Shown piece after piece: positions 1 through 11,897 of a DNA stretch of 64,000 nucleotides. The notes beneath the pieces are model-generated. The model was given only the letters and a program-made list of their open reading frames with translations. It did no database searches and was not told the origin of the DNA. Origin of the DNA: Scatophagus argus (lineage: Eukaryota > Chordata > Actinopteri > Scatophagidae); NCBI RefSeq assembly GCF_020382885.2, contig NC_058508.1, positions 9,895,917-9,959,916 of the forward strand, in the 5' to 3' direction. How positions within the stretch are numbered: the stretch's first letter is position 1; the number at the start of each line of letters is the position of its first letter. A program made the position numbers and the translations under genes.

Positions 1-670
1 ATGTTCAACAAACATCAAATGACATAAAAATTTTTTGTAATGTACAAGTGTAAGCCAAAAGTTCTAAAGTTAGTAATTACTAACCTGATGACACTTATAC
101 GGGAATAGGGATGCAAGAAGAAAAAAAGCATGGGCATCTAAGGATACAAGTATACATCTGTGTGCTGTATGTGCACAGAATATCCTTGTCCACTCTGTGT
201 CTGCCTTGTTCCGTCTGTAGAGGAAAGTGTTATGCAACAAACTGCAGGCTCTACAGTGAACTGCCTCTCTCTCATCGTCATAATTATACACGCAGTGTCG
301 CTGGTAATAAAAAGAAAGTGTTTTACAAAAGTGGTAGTAAGTGCTGTGGCTTTTTAATGAGACAAGTGACATTCATGTTTATTAATCTTTTCAATTTGGG
401 GCTCATATTAAGAATACAGATGTTGGCCCAATCTTTGAAAGCCAAACATGACTGTCAACATCCTTTTTTTCAGAACATTGTTCATAGTTAAGGTACCCTG
501 CAAAATACAGGATGGAGAATTGATTTTATTGCTTCCCTGTTTTGACTTCTTCTCTTTTTTTTAATTTTTGAGTCTAACTAAGTTGGAGGTTAGTCTAATC
601 TAATTTCCAACTCTCAATCTGAAACCCAGAAATCAATACAGTAAATAAATACAAACATTTAAATACTCAC
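1..670. other. intron of slc6a16, no exon seen
   Basis: The stretch left of the 671 splice donor is AT-rich and contains no reading frame resembling the next SLC6 transmembrane segment. The remaining exons of the minus-strand transporter must lie outside the window, to the left. The small open frames here have no recognisable protein features. Confidence 0.6.
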
Positions 671-1306
671 CATGCAGCTTGAGTAGCCAATGCCTGCCAG
701 TTTTGGGGAGATGTGCTTCCAAACCCCGATGCTGCCCTGACGAATGCTCTGGCCCGCTGCCAGCTCCATGAAAAACAGTGGAACTCCCACAATCAGCAAA
801 AGAAAAACATACAGCACCATGAAAGCCCCTGGAAAAAAGGAAGGCGAAATGTAAACATGAAGGCACACACACACTTCAATATATACACACACACATACAC
901 TTCCATTTTGTACTCTCTGTTTATTCTACAGCTTGCTTCATTTCTATTTTTGAAGAGTTTTTTTCTTTTTTGTGGGGTGTAGTTTTCCAGCAACAGGATG
1001 TCCATATGAATAAGAAAATGTTGTCAGCTGCTGGTCTGATGAGAGCTACCATGAAAAGCTACCATGAATGCAATTCTCACCTCCTCCATTTTGGTGGCAA
1101 AGATATGGGAACCTCCACACATTCCCTAGGCCCACACTGAACCCCACCTGGGCCAACACATACTGGATCTTAGAGTCCCATGCTGGCCGGTCATCATCAG
1201 ATGTCTCTACTCCATCTGTACCGGGCACGGCCGTAAGCTGACTTTCAGATTGACTCTCGCCAAGCCAGGCTGTGTCCCCATTGCTGTCCAGTGGAGTTTT
1301 CTCTGG
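671..1306 (-). CDS. slc6a16: sodium-dependent neutral amino acid transporter-like, SLC6A16 type (5' part)
   Basis: This is the N-terminal part of an SLC6 (LeuT-fold) plasma-membrane transporter. Two exons are visible. Exon 1081-1306 encodes a hydrophilic N-terminus rich in Ser, Asp and Glu, then the start of TM1 with the canonical sodium-site motif [15 protein letters not shown] and a following NGGG. Exon 671-828 encodes the TM2 region with [19 protein letters not shown], then [12 protein letters not shown]. The phases match (the split Gly codon gives NGGGAF), and both donors are GTGAG. AAGQS-RQG and GYSSCMV fit SLC6A16 better than SLC6A15 or SLC6A17, which read VGQRIRRGS. The exon's 5' edge is inferred from an AG at 1307-1308, and no ATG lies in this exon. 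Downstream exons are off the left edge. The family assignment is firm; the paralogue is recalled from human sequence and slightly less sure. Confidence 0.82.
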
Positions 1307-4300
1307 CTTATCATAGAAAAAAACAAGAATGGTAAACTTAACTGCTACCTCTTTATCAGCTCAGGTAAAGTTTCATATTAAGGTAAAAATCTATTAGGTA
1401 GGAATCTATTTTCAGCTTTGCCATAATTAGACGATCTGATTGTTGAGTGCAGAGGAAGCAACAAGAGAGTGAGAAAAAACACAATTAGAACCCATACAGT
1501 ATGTGCTATAAAGCTGCACTCCACTTCCATAAATACAAAAGAAGGATATGCTCCATGTGCGAAAAAGTGAGGCTCCGACATGCTGTGTATGCAGTGTGCT
1601 GTGTCTGAACAAGACCCAAATATTTTAAAGTTAAGGTTTCATAAAAATCAATGCCGTTGTCACTTGAAAGCTAATCATTTAGTGGCGAAGTCTGTAATTA
1701 ACAGGAAATTATGCCTGCATCTAATCCAGCATTACCATTTTCATTTATTTTATTATGTTTTCAGGTTGTCCCTCCATCTGTCTCATTTTCATAAACATGT
1801 TACCTGATCCTAAAATACCTTAAGAGAATTTGGCAAAATGTCCATTTAAACTCAAGGATTAACAAATGCGAGTTTGGTGGTCAACAGTCACTATGACTTC
1901 AGAATACATGCTTTTTGATCACGACTCATGAATTCATAAGCTAATTACAACATTTCACACAAATGCCAAACAGGATAAAATTATTATATTACACCATTTT
2001 ATATTCAAAAGGTCAATGGTGAACTTGACTCTGACATCATAATGTTCTGCAAAAATACTTTTCTGTCCATCATTCAACCCCATAATCCAGGAACAGAAGG
2101 GGGGATTGTGACTATATTTCACATTTGGTCAAATACTAAATTGGTGACACTAATCTTGGTGTCCATCTTGAAACTGTGTGGACTGTATTGATGTGCTGTG
2201 CTGCTGAACTGAGGAAGTGTACAATCCAAGTTTTAGAATTTGTATCCATATTTGAACAATTAATTGCTGTCATGGCTTTAATCTTGTCTTGTGAACACAT
2301 ACAAGGAATTTCACTCTGCTTTCTGTTTCTCCCAGTGAACGTACACATCGATACAGCTACAGACATACACCAGCAGTCCACCACAATCTCACTGGTTTTG
2401 CTGACACTGAGCCTCTGGTGACTGCTGTTGCACCATGTGATGGAGCTCTCTATCAGTGCTCTGTATTCATCTGTGAAAACATTCTCTGTATGAAGACAGC
2501 ATGTTGCTCACTGGAAATTATTCACTGGAGCTGTACAAGTCAATATAGTGATGTAATAGTGACTTCCATTTCACCAAAAAGTACACTTCGTACTTTTTAT
2601 TATTATTCATTAAATATACAAGTCTGGACACACATGATGTAGACTGCAAGCTGACTGGTTGGTGGAGGCATACAGCTGCAGAGCAGTAATTCTAGTTAAT
2701 TTTATTTTTAGCCTCGCTACCCGAGGACTGCATCAGAGCTATGTTAAGTTACTGATGATGCAAGACCAACTTTCCCTCCTGTTGCTGCTTCACGTTAAAA
2801 CCATTCAACTGGCAAAACTCAGGGTGGCTTTTATTGTGAAATGGTCACAGAAAAAGCAATGCATCTATTATGAAATTAATGCTAACCATGACTGTTCATC
2901 AAAAAAGTCATTTTCATGCTTACTAATACCATCAGTAACCACTATTACCAGTGTCTTGTTTGGTGGAATGTAGACTATAGTATAAGAACACGGTCAAGGA
3001 ATGCATCATTAAACAAGATTTCCAAGGAACAGTTATCTATTGTGATTTCTTATGAGAAAATTATGAAAGTGAAAAGGTGATTACATCATCTGAATTTTCT
3101 ATAATCTAATTTACAAAAATGCTGGGTAAACATCAATGTTGGCCTTCACTCTTCAGGAAGATAATCAAACTCTCTATGCAAAAAGGACATCAGATCATCA
3201 GACAGCACTTGAACTACATACTCTCACCAGCTAAGTTAACTCAGACGAGATCCAAAATGATTTAACATGAGCCAAACTGGCTTTAGGACACGACCTTGCT
3301 GGATTGCATTTGTATGTGCCACTGCTGGTCAGCTGCTGAGAATGGAAAATTACAGCAGGTGTATGACCCAGCAAAGTAAGTGGTGGGTCGTAATTGTGTC
3401 CAGATAAGTCAGGTGATTTCAGATACATGCATACACTCGTGAGCATAGGAATGTGAGAGAGTGACAAAAATATGCTGTACAAATAGAAATAGAGAGGAGG
3501 GTGGAACAGCAGTAGTCCCTTGAGCAGAATTCTGGGTGAAGGAGGGACAGTCTTTGGTGACATGTGGGTGGGAGTGGGTGGGAAAACACACTGGGAGGTG
3601 TGAGGTTCACATTGGTTCACACAGTGGGTGGTGCAGAGGTGCATGGGCGGACCATATATTGGACATAGTTGGTAGCAAGGCAGGCCAAACGCTATTAGAA
3701 TGCATTTCAACAATTTCTAGACCCTCTTATCATAAACTAAAACAGACTTTTAGTATAGTATTAATGTCACATCTGTGTCAAACAAACATAACATAACATA
3801 ACAAAACAACACATTGCAGCCCTTGTTTCAGTAACTCCAGATTTTGATTTAATAGTAGTGCTATATTTGTAGTGCTACTACACTTCAGTATCAATACTTG
3901 TTGTGCTGCTACTAAGCTGGTTTAATATATTTTTAACTGATGAAGTCTGCTACCAGAAAGTCATCAGATGCATGAGTAACCTTGGTGTATAACTTTCTCC
4001 TTTCGAAGAAAACAAAATGTCCTTCAACACAAGAGAAAAAAACCTTATCACACAATGTAAAGTTAAACACAGATACAGCTCAACTTTTGCTCAGATTTAC
4101 AAGTTTGCATATTTCAGTGCATCCCCAGCTTTATTAACACCGCAATTCTGTGTCATGGCCTTCTTCTTGAAGACAGAAAAACAATTTGAACACAACACTC
4201 AAAAGACATTTTGAGGCAGTATTATGCTTTTATCATCATCAAAATAGCACATCATGTTTATTCTTCAGTTCTGGGCCTTGCTACAGTCTTTTAAAAAAGA

Positions 4301-7094
4301 ATTACTGTATTTTTCTGTTTTCTCCTCATTTTTTCCCCATACTTGGCTAATCTTAAATTATCTTCTGGCACCCATAGCCCCCTTCCCCCACCAGGCGTGC
4401 GCGCCGCACACACACGCACAAAGCACACAGACAGAGCGGTTGTAAATTTCTGCCTATTGGTCAGTTGAAGTCTATCTCTGGGTACAGTTGGGGAAGAGGC
4501 AACCACATTTCTGACCTAAAATAGTAAAAGTAACGGTCCAATCTGCCTGAGTAACATCTAAAAAAAATGTTGTTTTGTTTTTATATCCATAGACAACTGA
4601 AATGTTTTTATACTGAATCACATCTCTACAGTGTTTGCTGGAACAGAATAAGGATAAGGATGTTAATACTGAATTGAACTAAAAATACTTCATTTGTTCC
4701 TCGAGGGGCAAATCAAGGCAAGTCAATTAGCAAATAAAAGCACACACATAAAATAAAAACCCAAATGAAAAATACAAATAAGCTAAACAATACTGATGTT
4801 GGAAAGAATATCAGTCTATGACTGATCCAAATAGAATTGAAATTCTAAAAAAGTCTATATTCTATTAGTTTATACACAAGTTAAACTGACCATTTCTTGC
4901 ACTGTAGCTGTTCACAAGTCAAATGGCTTCTGGAATAAATCCAAACTTCCTTCTATTTGTCTTATGTACAGGCAATCTAAGCCACATTCCTGATCGCAGC
5001 AGCTTAAAGCAGTCATAAAGGACATTGGGGGGTGCTTTAATAATCTTAAATGCTGTACTACAGATCTTTGTGTTTTGCCAATAACTTTAGAGCTGACTGA
5101 GGCTTAATGGGATTCAAAAATATAAAAAAAAAACATAGCTCATTTGGTATCTGACATAGCTGAGGTACAGGAGCTATAAACTTTGATAATAAAAGAAAAA
5201 AAACAGTGCATTTTTTGCACAGATGCAAGTGTGTGGATGCTTTTTCATCCAGAGCTGGTGTGCTAGAATGCATCTTTCAGTGTCTCCAAAAACAGAACAA
5301 AATGTTGTCTATATTCTACTCATATGGAGTTTAGTCCATGTACATAGTAGAGCTTATTCAGAATTGTATCTGTATTTTTACCAAAATCTCAATTTGCCAT
5401 CATTAAACAAAATTGCCAAGTCTTGATTTAATATGATTTTATAATGTTCATAGTTACTGCATTGCAATATTAGATTATGTACCCATTAGTTAAAAATACA
5501 GTATAGATTATGTTTTCTTTCTATGTGTTTATATTTTGAATACGCATTCATTTTATCAGATAAACTCCTAATAACTACAATCAGGACAACACATGAAGTT
5601 TTTAACTTAATAGACAAAGAGAAACTCCTGCAATGCAATGCAATAGCAGAAGAGAAATATAATGCAACCACTAGTAATGTGGTATGTGAAAAGTAGTATT
5701 GAATAGAAGATAATCAGAATAAGGTAGTTAAACTTGCAAATAAGTCCATAAAATTGAAACAGTGGGTTATTGCACATGAGTGGGCTGTGCAGACTCTCAT
5801 CAAATATGCAGACTGAAGCTTCATTCAGCTCTGCTATTTACATGTCAACAGCATGTTTGAAAAGGCCGAGCTAGTGATGTTTTTTCTGTAAAAGTCTCTT
5901 TGGCAATCTGCCATTCAGGACCTGGTAACATTTCTGTCATTCTTCCACCTTGGCTCAAAAGTAAATTAAACATGAGTAACACGCAAGCCCACTCATCAGG
6001 CCATCCTGGTGCTATACATATTCAAACCCCATTCAAGTCCCCTGTTCCATGATGAAAATCAGAGAGCAAAACAGAAGTGAAACAAGAGCCTACTGTAATG
6101 TCCACCTTTATAATGTTTAAAATGTATAGCACATTACATCTAATGGATTACTGACCCTGCCTTGTGCAAAACACACAAATGACTATCAATACAATACATA
6201 ATATCAGTACATGTGCAATTACAAATTACAGGAGAATAATCTTGTGGATTACATACAAAGGACTTACAGATGCAGAATACGAAAAAGGCATACAAATCAC
6301 AGCTGTGGCACACGTTCACCATGAAGCTGCAGAATGGGAATTGTATATTATCATCCATTGTTCTGAATTCTGAGATGTCCATCACATAAAAGATCGTTCA
6401 AGTTCATTTAGTTACTTTCTCTACCTGTCTCACTATGTTTTAGGGTTTATCTCAGCATACATGTTTCAAAAGGGAAAGAGCCAACACCCTGGTACACCGC
6501 AGGTACACATTAGCAAATAAACATACCATACGCTTCCCCCAGGATGCACACACACAACACATAGTATTGCATAACCAAAGTAGCAGTCAATTATGAACAC
6601 CAAGTAGTAATGGTCATAAACACCTCTATGTGCAGTATGAAAAAAAAAACAAAAACTTACTGACTACAGGTTTGTGGATAGCTGCACAGTACTGATGTGT
6701 TGGCTTTGTAATCCATCACATGTGAATTAAAATAAATTACTATGGAGGTGGAAATTGCTGGCTGTGAGCTTTAATTTGAGGGTAGTTACACCCCAAAAAA
6801 ATGCAAACAAATTCAAAATTTGTGCAGCATTGTATGTAGCTTATCCACATTGTAGTAGTTTGTGAGAATTTTGAAACATATCAGCATGGGTATTCCAGTG
6901 AACAAATGTACAGGGAGATTATGAGGCAAACCACAGCCTTAAAGCCTACTCATGACCGCTTAAGTAATGGACAAGAGTGGTTAGCGGTAAATTATACAAC
7001 CTACGACTCCAAAACTTCCCACAACAAATAAAAGAAAAGGACACTTAAATAAAAGCAACAAGCAAACAGTAAGAGTCCTTAGAGCTCATAAGTC
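1307..7094. other. gene-poor AT-rich stretch, probably slc6a16 first intron or intergenic
   Basis: No exon with convincing coding character is visible on either strand. The longest open frame (minus, 3231-3713) is rich in Pro, Ser, His and Thr, matches no family I know and has no splice context. A short pentamer run (AACAT/AACAA) lies near 3786-3810. A GC-richer CA-repeat patch lies at 4370-4440. Nothing else could be supported. Confidence 0.5.
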
Positions 7095-7460
7095 ATGTTA
7101 ATAAAGTGCAGATCAGCGTTGTGTTGTTGTGGACATACCATGCTGACAGCACGGTCCACAAGAGGAGTTGGGTTTCAGGTAGTGTTGGTTTCTCTGCTCG
7201 ACCCTCTTCGTCCCTTTCTGACAAGGCAACTTTTCAACTCTTCCTTTCTGACTTGGATGAAGTCAGGCTGGCGAACAGAATTTATTTTGGGAGAAAAGTC
7301 TAGTATTGACAACTTGCGGCCACGTTTTTCGTACTGCAACAAACTCTGCCCGTCGCCAACCCAAGAAGACATGAAGGAGAAGTTGATGCCGCTGTAGCCA
7401 ATGGGAAGACCGAGGGGGCTGAACGGCCCTTCCCCAAAACGTTCAGCAGGGCTGGGCAAT
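7095..7460 (-). promoter_or_regulatory. candidate slc6a16 first exon and promoter
   Basis: This patch is GC/CpG-richer than its surroundings. On the minus strand it contains an ATG at 7139-7141 followed directly by a GTATGT splice donor (GT at 7138-7137). Joining that ATG in phase 0 to the 1306 exon would give a start Met followed by [10 protein letters not shown], in frame with the transporter. The arrangement resembles xpo6, whose ATG is also the last codon of exon 1. It is inference from splice consensus and phase only. It could instead be an unrelated CpG patch. Confidence 0.3.
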
Positions 7461-9619
7461 ACAAAAGCTCACGCTGCTGGATGTCCTGCTAAAGGGATTT
7501 CACTGATGTGAGCTTGTTCCCTGACAGTGATCATACTAACTGTGGGCTACTTGTTGCTCTATACTGCTATTAAATAGACTGTTGTTTGTAGGAAATTTAA
7601 AAACCACAGACGCTAATCGTATGTAATTTGTACAGCTCAGGGGTTATCCAGACTGACTGTCAACTCCCAAATAACAACCCCGTGCATTGGAGTGATTGAT
7701 GTTGCATTCCACTAAAGGAAAATTTCAACACCCATTGTGTACAGTGGTCCCATGCAGTTAGATCCTATTTTAATGATCTAACAACCTACACATCATGTTT
7801 TATGATCTAACTCAATCATATAGCTCCTATGTGAAATCCTTAGCTACAAAGTAGCCTACGTGTCAAACAGTCTGGGAAGCATAAATCATCACCACAAATC
7901 ATGTAAGCCTAATATTTCCCAATGCACAATTAATGGGGTCATTCATACCGATGTCAGATCTAGAATAGAAACGAGCTATTCTGAAAAACTGAAGTAATAG
8001 TCTACACTTTGAGAGAGAAACCAAACTTTTTTATGTCCAAGATACAGTCCTATAGGCTACATTAAAACTATAACTTTGCAGCATGACATAAGTCAGATTA
8101 AAACATCTAAGCCTATTATGCGAGTTACAAATGCCAAACCACAGAAACTCAAAATATTTTCCTGGCTTGGGCTGGCTCTATGCTCATCATGATTATTGTC
8201 TCCGCCTGTAGACAACAGCCTACACACCAGCAGTCAGTTTCTAGGCTAGAGAATTACCCTTTTTTCACACAGCATGTTTACAGTAACACTAACTTTAGCA
8301 GTTGGCTTAGACATAGTGCAGGAAAGGGCAGGAGTGGTGGGTGTCCCTTCTTTCCTCGTGTGCATGTTATTGGAACAGCCTTGTACCCATACCGTTGGGA
8401 TGCAGATTATGAGTATCCTTCGACAAGTCAAAGCTCTGAATGAATGTAAGGCTGCAGTACAGTAAATCCTAACCAGACTGATTAAGCTCAGACTGAGTTA
8501 GAAACCTGTTGTTGCACAAAGTTATGTGTATCATATCAACAAAAATAAATGCTGCTTTTTTTTTTTAATTCAAACACAGAATTGAAAATGGAACTTCAAC
8601 AGAGTTCCTGACTCATTTGGACAAGAAGTGATCTTGCTTTAATTCCAGCCAAGCCAGCTACTGAAAAATATTTTCTCTTCAAAGTTTTTTTTCACTTCTA
8701 AGATGCTCTTACACATAAGAGTTACCAAATATTTCTGGGAAAGAGATTTAGATTTACATGAATATACTGAAGGTGACTAGCAGGCTATAAACTTAATCAG
8801 ATTCATGTTTATATGCAACACATTGAGAGAGTACAAGGTTCTTTACAAGCTGCATATTATTATTATTGCAATCTTGCAGAAAATCAGTTGCTCTCTTTCT
8901 CTTCTATGCTTTAAGTGTCCCTACAAACAAGTGTCCCACACAATAAAAACACTGGATCCTCCGGATTGAAGTGGTTGTAAAATGGTAAATAAACTCCCCA
9001 CAATTAATGCAAAGTTTCAAGCCTTTTTCCATGTCCTGTTATTAAAAAAGTATAGAAATTGATTTCTTGTATACTAACTGCTACTAGAACTTTTGGATCA
9101 AATTAGTACTAAAATGACAGATATAGCACATATCAACTCTGCTCACATTTTCCTCACCTGTGCAACAGTCAAATCAAACAAAACCAGGAGGGCTGAATGG
9201 ACAGATGGAGTCTGACCTGTAAGAACCAGTTGGTGTCACTATTAACCAACAGCTCAGTTTTCCCCAATGCTGTTTCACTACCTGCCACAAGTTCTTCTTG
9301 TATCCAAGAGTATCTTACCTACAGTAGACTGCAAGCTGTTATACTTACTCAATGGAGACACCATTCTAGCATAAATGTTTTGTAGGCCCACTTCTCACCC
9401 TCTGGTAAACTGGGTGCTGAGAAATAGAGTCAAAATGATATGACACATCTGATACAGGACTCGACTGATCGTTGTTCCCTGCTTTGGTTTTGTTTCAAGG
9501 CTGTACCAATACACCTGTACCCCACCAGTTTATTTTTCTGCTGTCCAATGTGTCACAGATATCTCTAACCAGATCTGGAACAAGAGAAAGACTAAGAGAT
9601 ATCCCAGATGAAGAACTGA
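7461..9619. other. non-coding stretch, nothing recognised
   Basis: AT-rich sequence between the candidate slc6a16 promoter and the LINE remnant. I see no exon, RNA gene or repeat with clear family features on either strand. Confidence 0.45.
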
Positions 9620-10390
9620 AGAACAATTTTTTTCCTTAATTTTTACAATTTTCATGTCTTGATATTACAAAACAATATAATGTCTTAATTGTCATTGTAC
9701 AAAGAGATTCAAATGCATCCTTAAGGTGCAAGAGACATATTAAAGACAATAGAAAATGTGCATCTGAAACTGTAAAGTAGAAAAACATTCAACAAAGAAA
9801 ACATTCACATTCTGCAGGTATTGCACAATTCATCAAAATATAATTTTTTACAAAAATGTTCAGGCTTTTGCTGTATTCAGTGCAGTTATGGCTCTGGCAT
9901 AAAAACTGATCTTTAATCTGTCAGCTCGCGCTTGTGTCCTGAACCATCTGCCTGAGGGCAGCAGTTCAAACAGAGGACGACCTGGGTGAGATGGGTCCCT
10001 GAGAATGTTCTGTGCTTTGCTGACACAGATCTCCCAGGGAGGGGAGAGGATAGCCGATAATCTTTTGAGCTGTGATGAAGACCCTCTGGAGCGCTTTCTT
10101 GTCTACAGCTGTGCAGCTGGAGAACCACACTCACACCACACATGCTCTCTATGGAGCAACGATAAAAGGACTCAAGCAGTTTCCATGTTAGGTGGTTTTT
10201 CCAGATAATTCTCGGGAAGTGCAGTCCTTGTTGTACCTTCTTAATGATGGCAGGGGTGTTGACTATTCTGGTTAGGTTGTCCTCTATGTTGACACCCAGA
10301 AAGACCCCATCCCCACAGTCCCCTTCCATTTTTTTTCTTCCTGTAGTCTATGATCACCTCCTTAGTCTTGGCGGTGTTCAAGAGACGTTA
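9620..10390 (-). mobile_element. degraded LINE (L2/Rex-type), reverse transcriptase tail and 3' UTR
   Basis: On the minus strand, 9913-10390 decodes to the C-terminal end of a fish non-LTR retrotransposon reverse transcriptase. Recognisable landmarks are FLGVNIEDNL, a Lys-Lys-x-Gln-Gln-x-Leu-x-Phe track, FYRCSIES and a terminal segment with SSPLPGRS. The frame shifts between landmarks, so it is dead. Lower coordinates (9640-9720) look like the element's 3' UTR. It lies upstream of the EPS8-like gene in opposite orientation. The class is recalled from typical fish LINE C-termini; the exact clade is uncertain. Confidence 0.65.
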
Positions 10391-11897
10391 AATGAAATTA
10401 ATTTACTGTATAGTTACAGTTAATACTACAGTGTCAACAGCAGTACCTAGAGTATATTCATTACAGCATAATAACTGGGACTGGGAGTGAATGTCTTCAT
10501 TAGTGCCCAGACGAAAGGCTTTGTGAAAGAATGTGCTGAAGGCATGAAGCAGGTTTCTGCCTGAGAATGTCTGGCAGGATTTTGTTGATTGTTGTTGATA
10601 GCTTTGGTTAATTGTCATCACAATTACCCTGAAACGTCATCATAGTAAAATAGCATCCAAACTTTTTATGATAGATTGATGTCTGAATATATATGTGGGG
10701 AGTTTGAGAACGATTGAATTGTATTTCTCTAATGGCATGTGTTACAGATCACATTAGCCCCTTGGCACAAGCCACAGGCAGTTGTTGATAGAAATGCCTG
10801 TCACAAGGAAGGAGAGGCTCATAAAGATGTGAAGAGAAGAATGAAAGAGAGCAAGAGAGTTTGTGTGTGTGTGTAGAATCACAGGAGAGTGAAAGCAACA
10901 CAGATTAACTGAGAAAGGAAAGCCAGACTCGTTTTTCTCGTTTCTGCATATTTCAAGAAGGTGGGACGTCCTCGTGCAAACAGCTAAACTCAGTGCACAT
11001 ACAACTCAGCACGAGGATTGGTTTTGCGTGCCTTGGATTAAAACACTCAAACTGCAGTAAAAAGGTACAGTGATGTATGCAATTTTTTTTGTTAACTTTG
11101 TGCAAACAGTGTGTGTGTATACATGTGTGTGTTTAGGAGAGGCAGGTACACCTGTCACATAAAGAACAGCTGCCTATCATCAACAATATGTAGCTATGAG
11201 GAGACTTTTGAAGTAACAAGAATATTTTGTAATTTGCAGTTGCATGAATGGCTTTATATGAACGCTCATTTTATGAGAAAGCTTGACACATTTTATTGAG
11301 TAGTCACTCCTTCGTCAACATGTTGATGAGGAATGAGGTATGACAGAAGAAAGGCAGGTAGATACTGAAAAGACATATCAAAGTAAAAAATCTACAATGT
11401 GTGCATAGCACAAACTTTTCCTGAACTGTAATAACTTTTAGATTCAGGGGCTAAAGTTTCTTTATAAACTTTTGGTGGATGTGTCAACTGCATATCATGT
11501 CTCTGGTGACAGTGGTTTTTCCTGTCGTGTGTATCTGTCACTTACATGCGAGTGTACAGACAGAATACTCAGCATTCTTACAATCAGCTCGTGGAATGTG
11601 ACAATATTGAGTTTTCATTGACCATTTATGATATTCAGTGCGAGTCAAGATGAGTCTGTTGGGTAAACTTTAGCAAAATTTTTCACATTCCATATCCAGA
11701 CTGTCCAAAGAAAGAATTAAAACATCATAATTTGACAAGCAAGGTGCAGTGTGATTCTCATTAAGTGAATGAGATAATGTATACCTCATATTTTAAGGAA
11801 CCAACAATTAGGTGTTTATTATGATTATGATTTTACCTAAGCATTGCCCTCTGTTGTATTTATATGCTTTTCCTTTGTCTGCATCTACACACAACAG
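10391..11897 (+). promoter_or_regulatory. upstream region of the EPS8-like gene, possible 5' UTR exon
   Basis: No protein-coding exon was found here. A possible non-coding first exon ends at a donor after 11064 (AAAAG followed by GTACAG), with a short GT repeat near 10859-10876. The first coding exon's acceptor (TTTGTCTGCATCTACACACAACAG type) lies just before 11898. I looked specifically for PTB-domain exons on the plus strand and saw none. Confidence 0.35.

Noticed and set aside
111-491. 126-residue plus-strand open frame near the left edge
   Set aside because: Lies in the slc6a16 intron, with no codon or domain support and competing frames on both strands.
3231-3713. 160-residue minus-strand open frame in the gene-poor stretch
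   Set aside because: Rich in Pro, Ser, His and Thr, overlaps several other open frames, has no domain features or splice context. It reads like chance coding in a CA/GT-rich patch.
7175-7459. 94-residue minus-strand open frame at the CpG patch
   Set aside because: The frame is open, but its sequence is unlike any SLC6 N-terminus and it does not reach a donor in the same frame. The simple ATG with GTATGT explains the site better.
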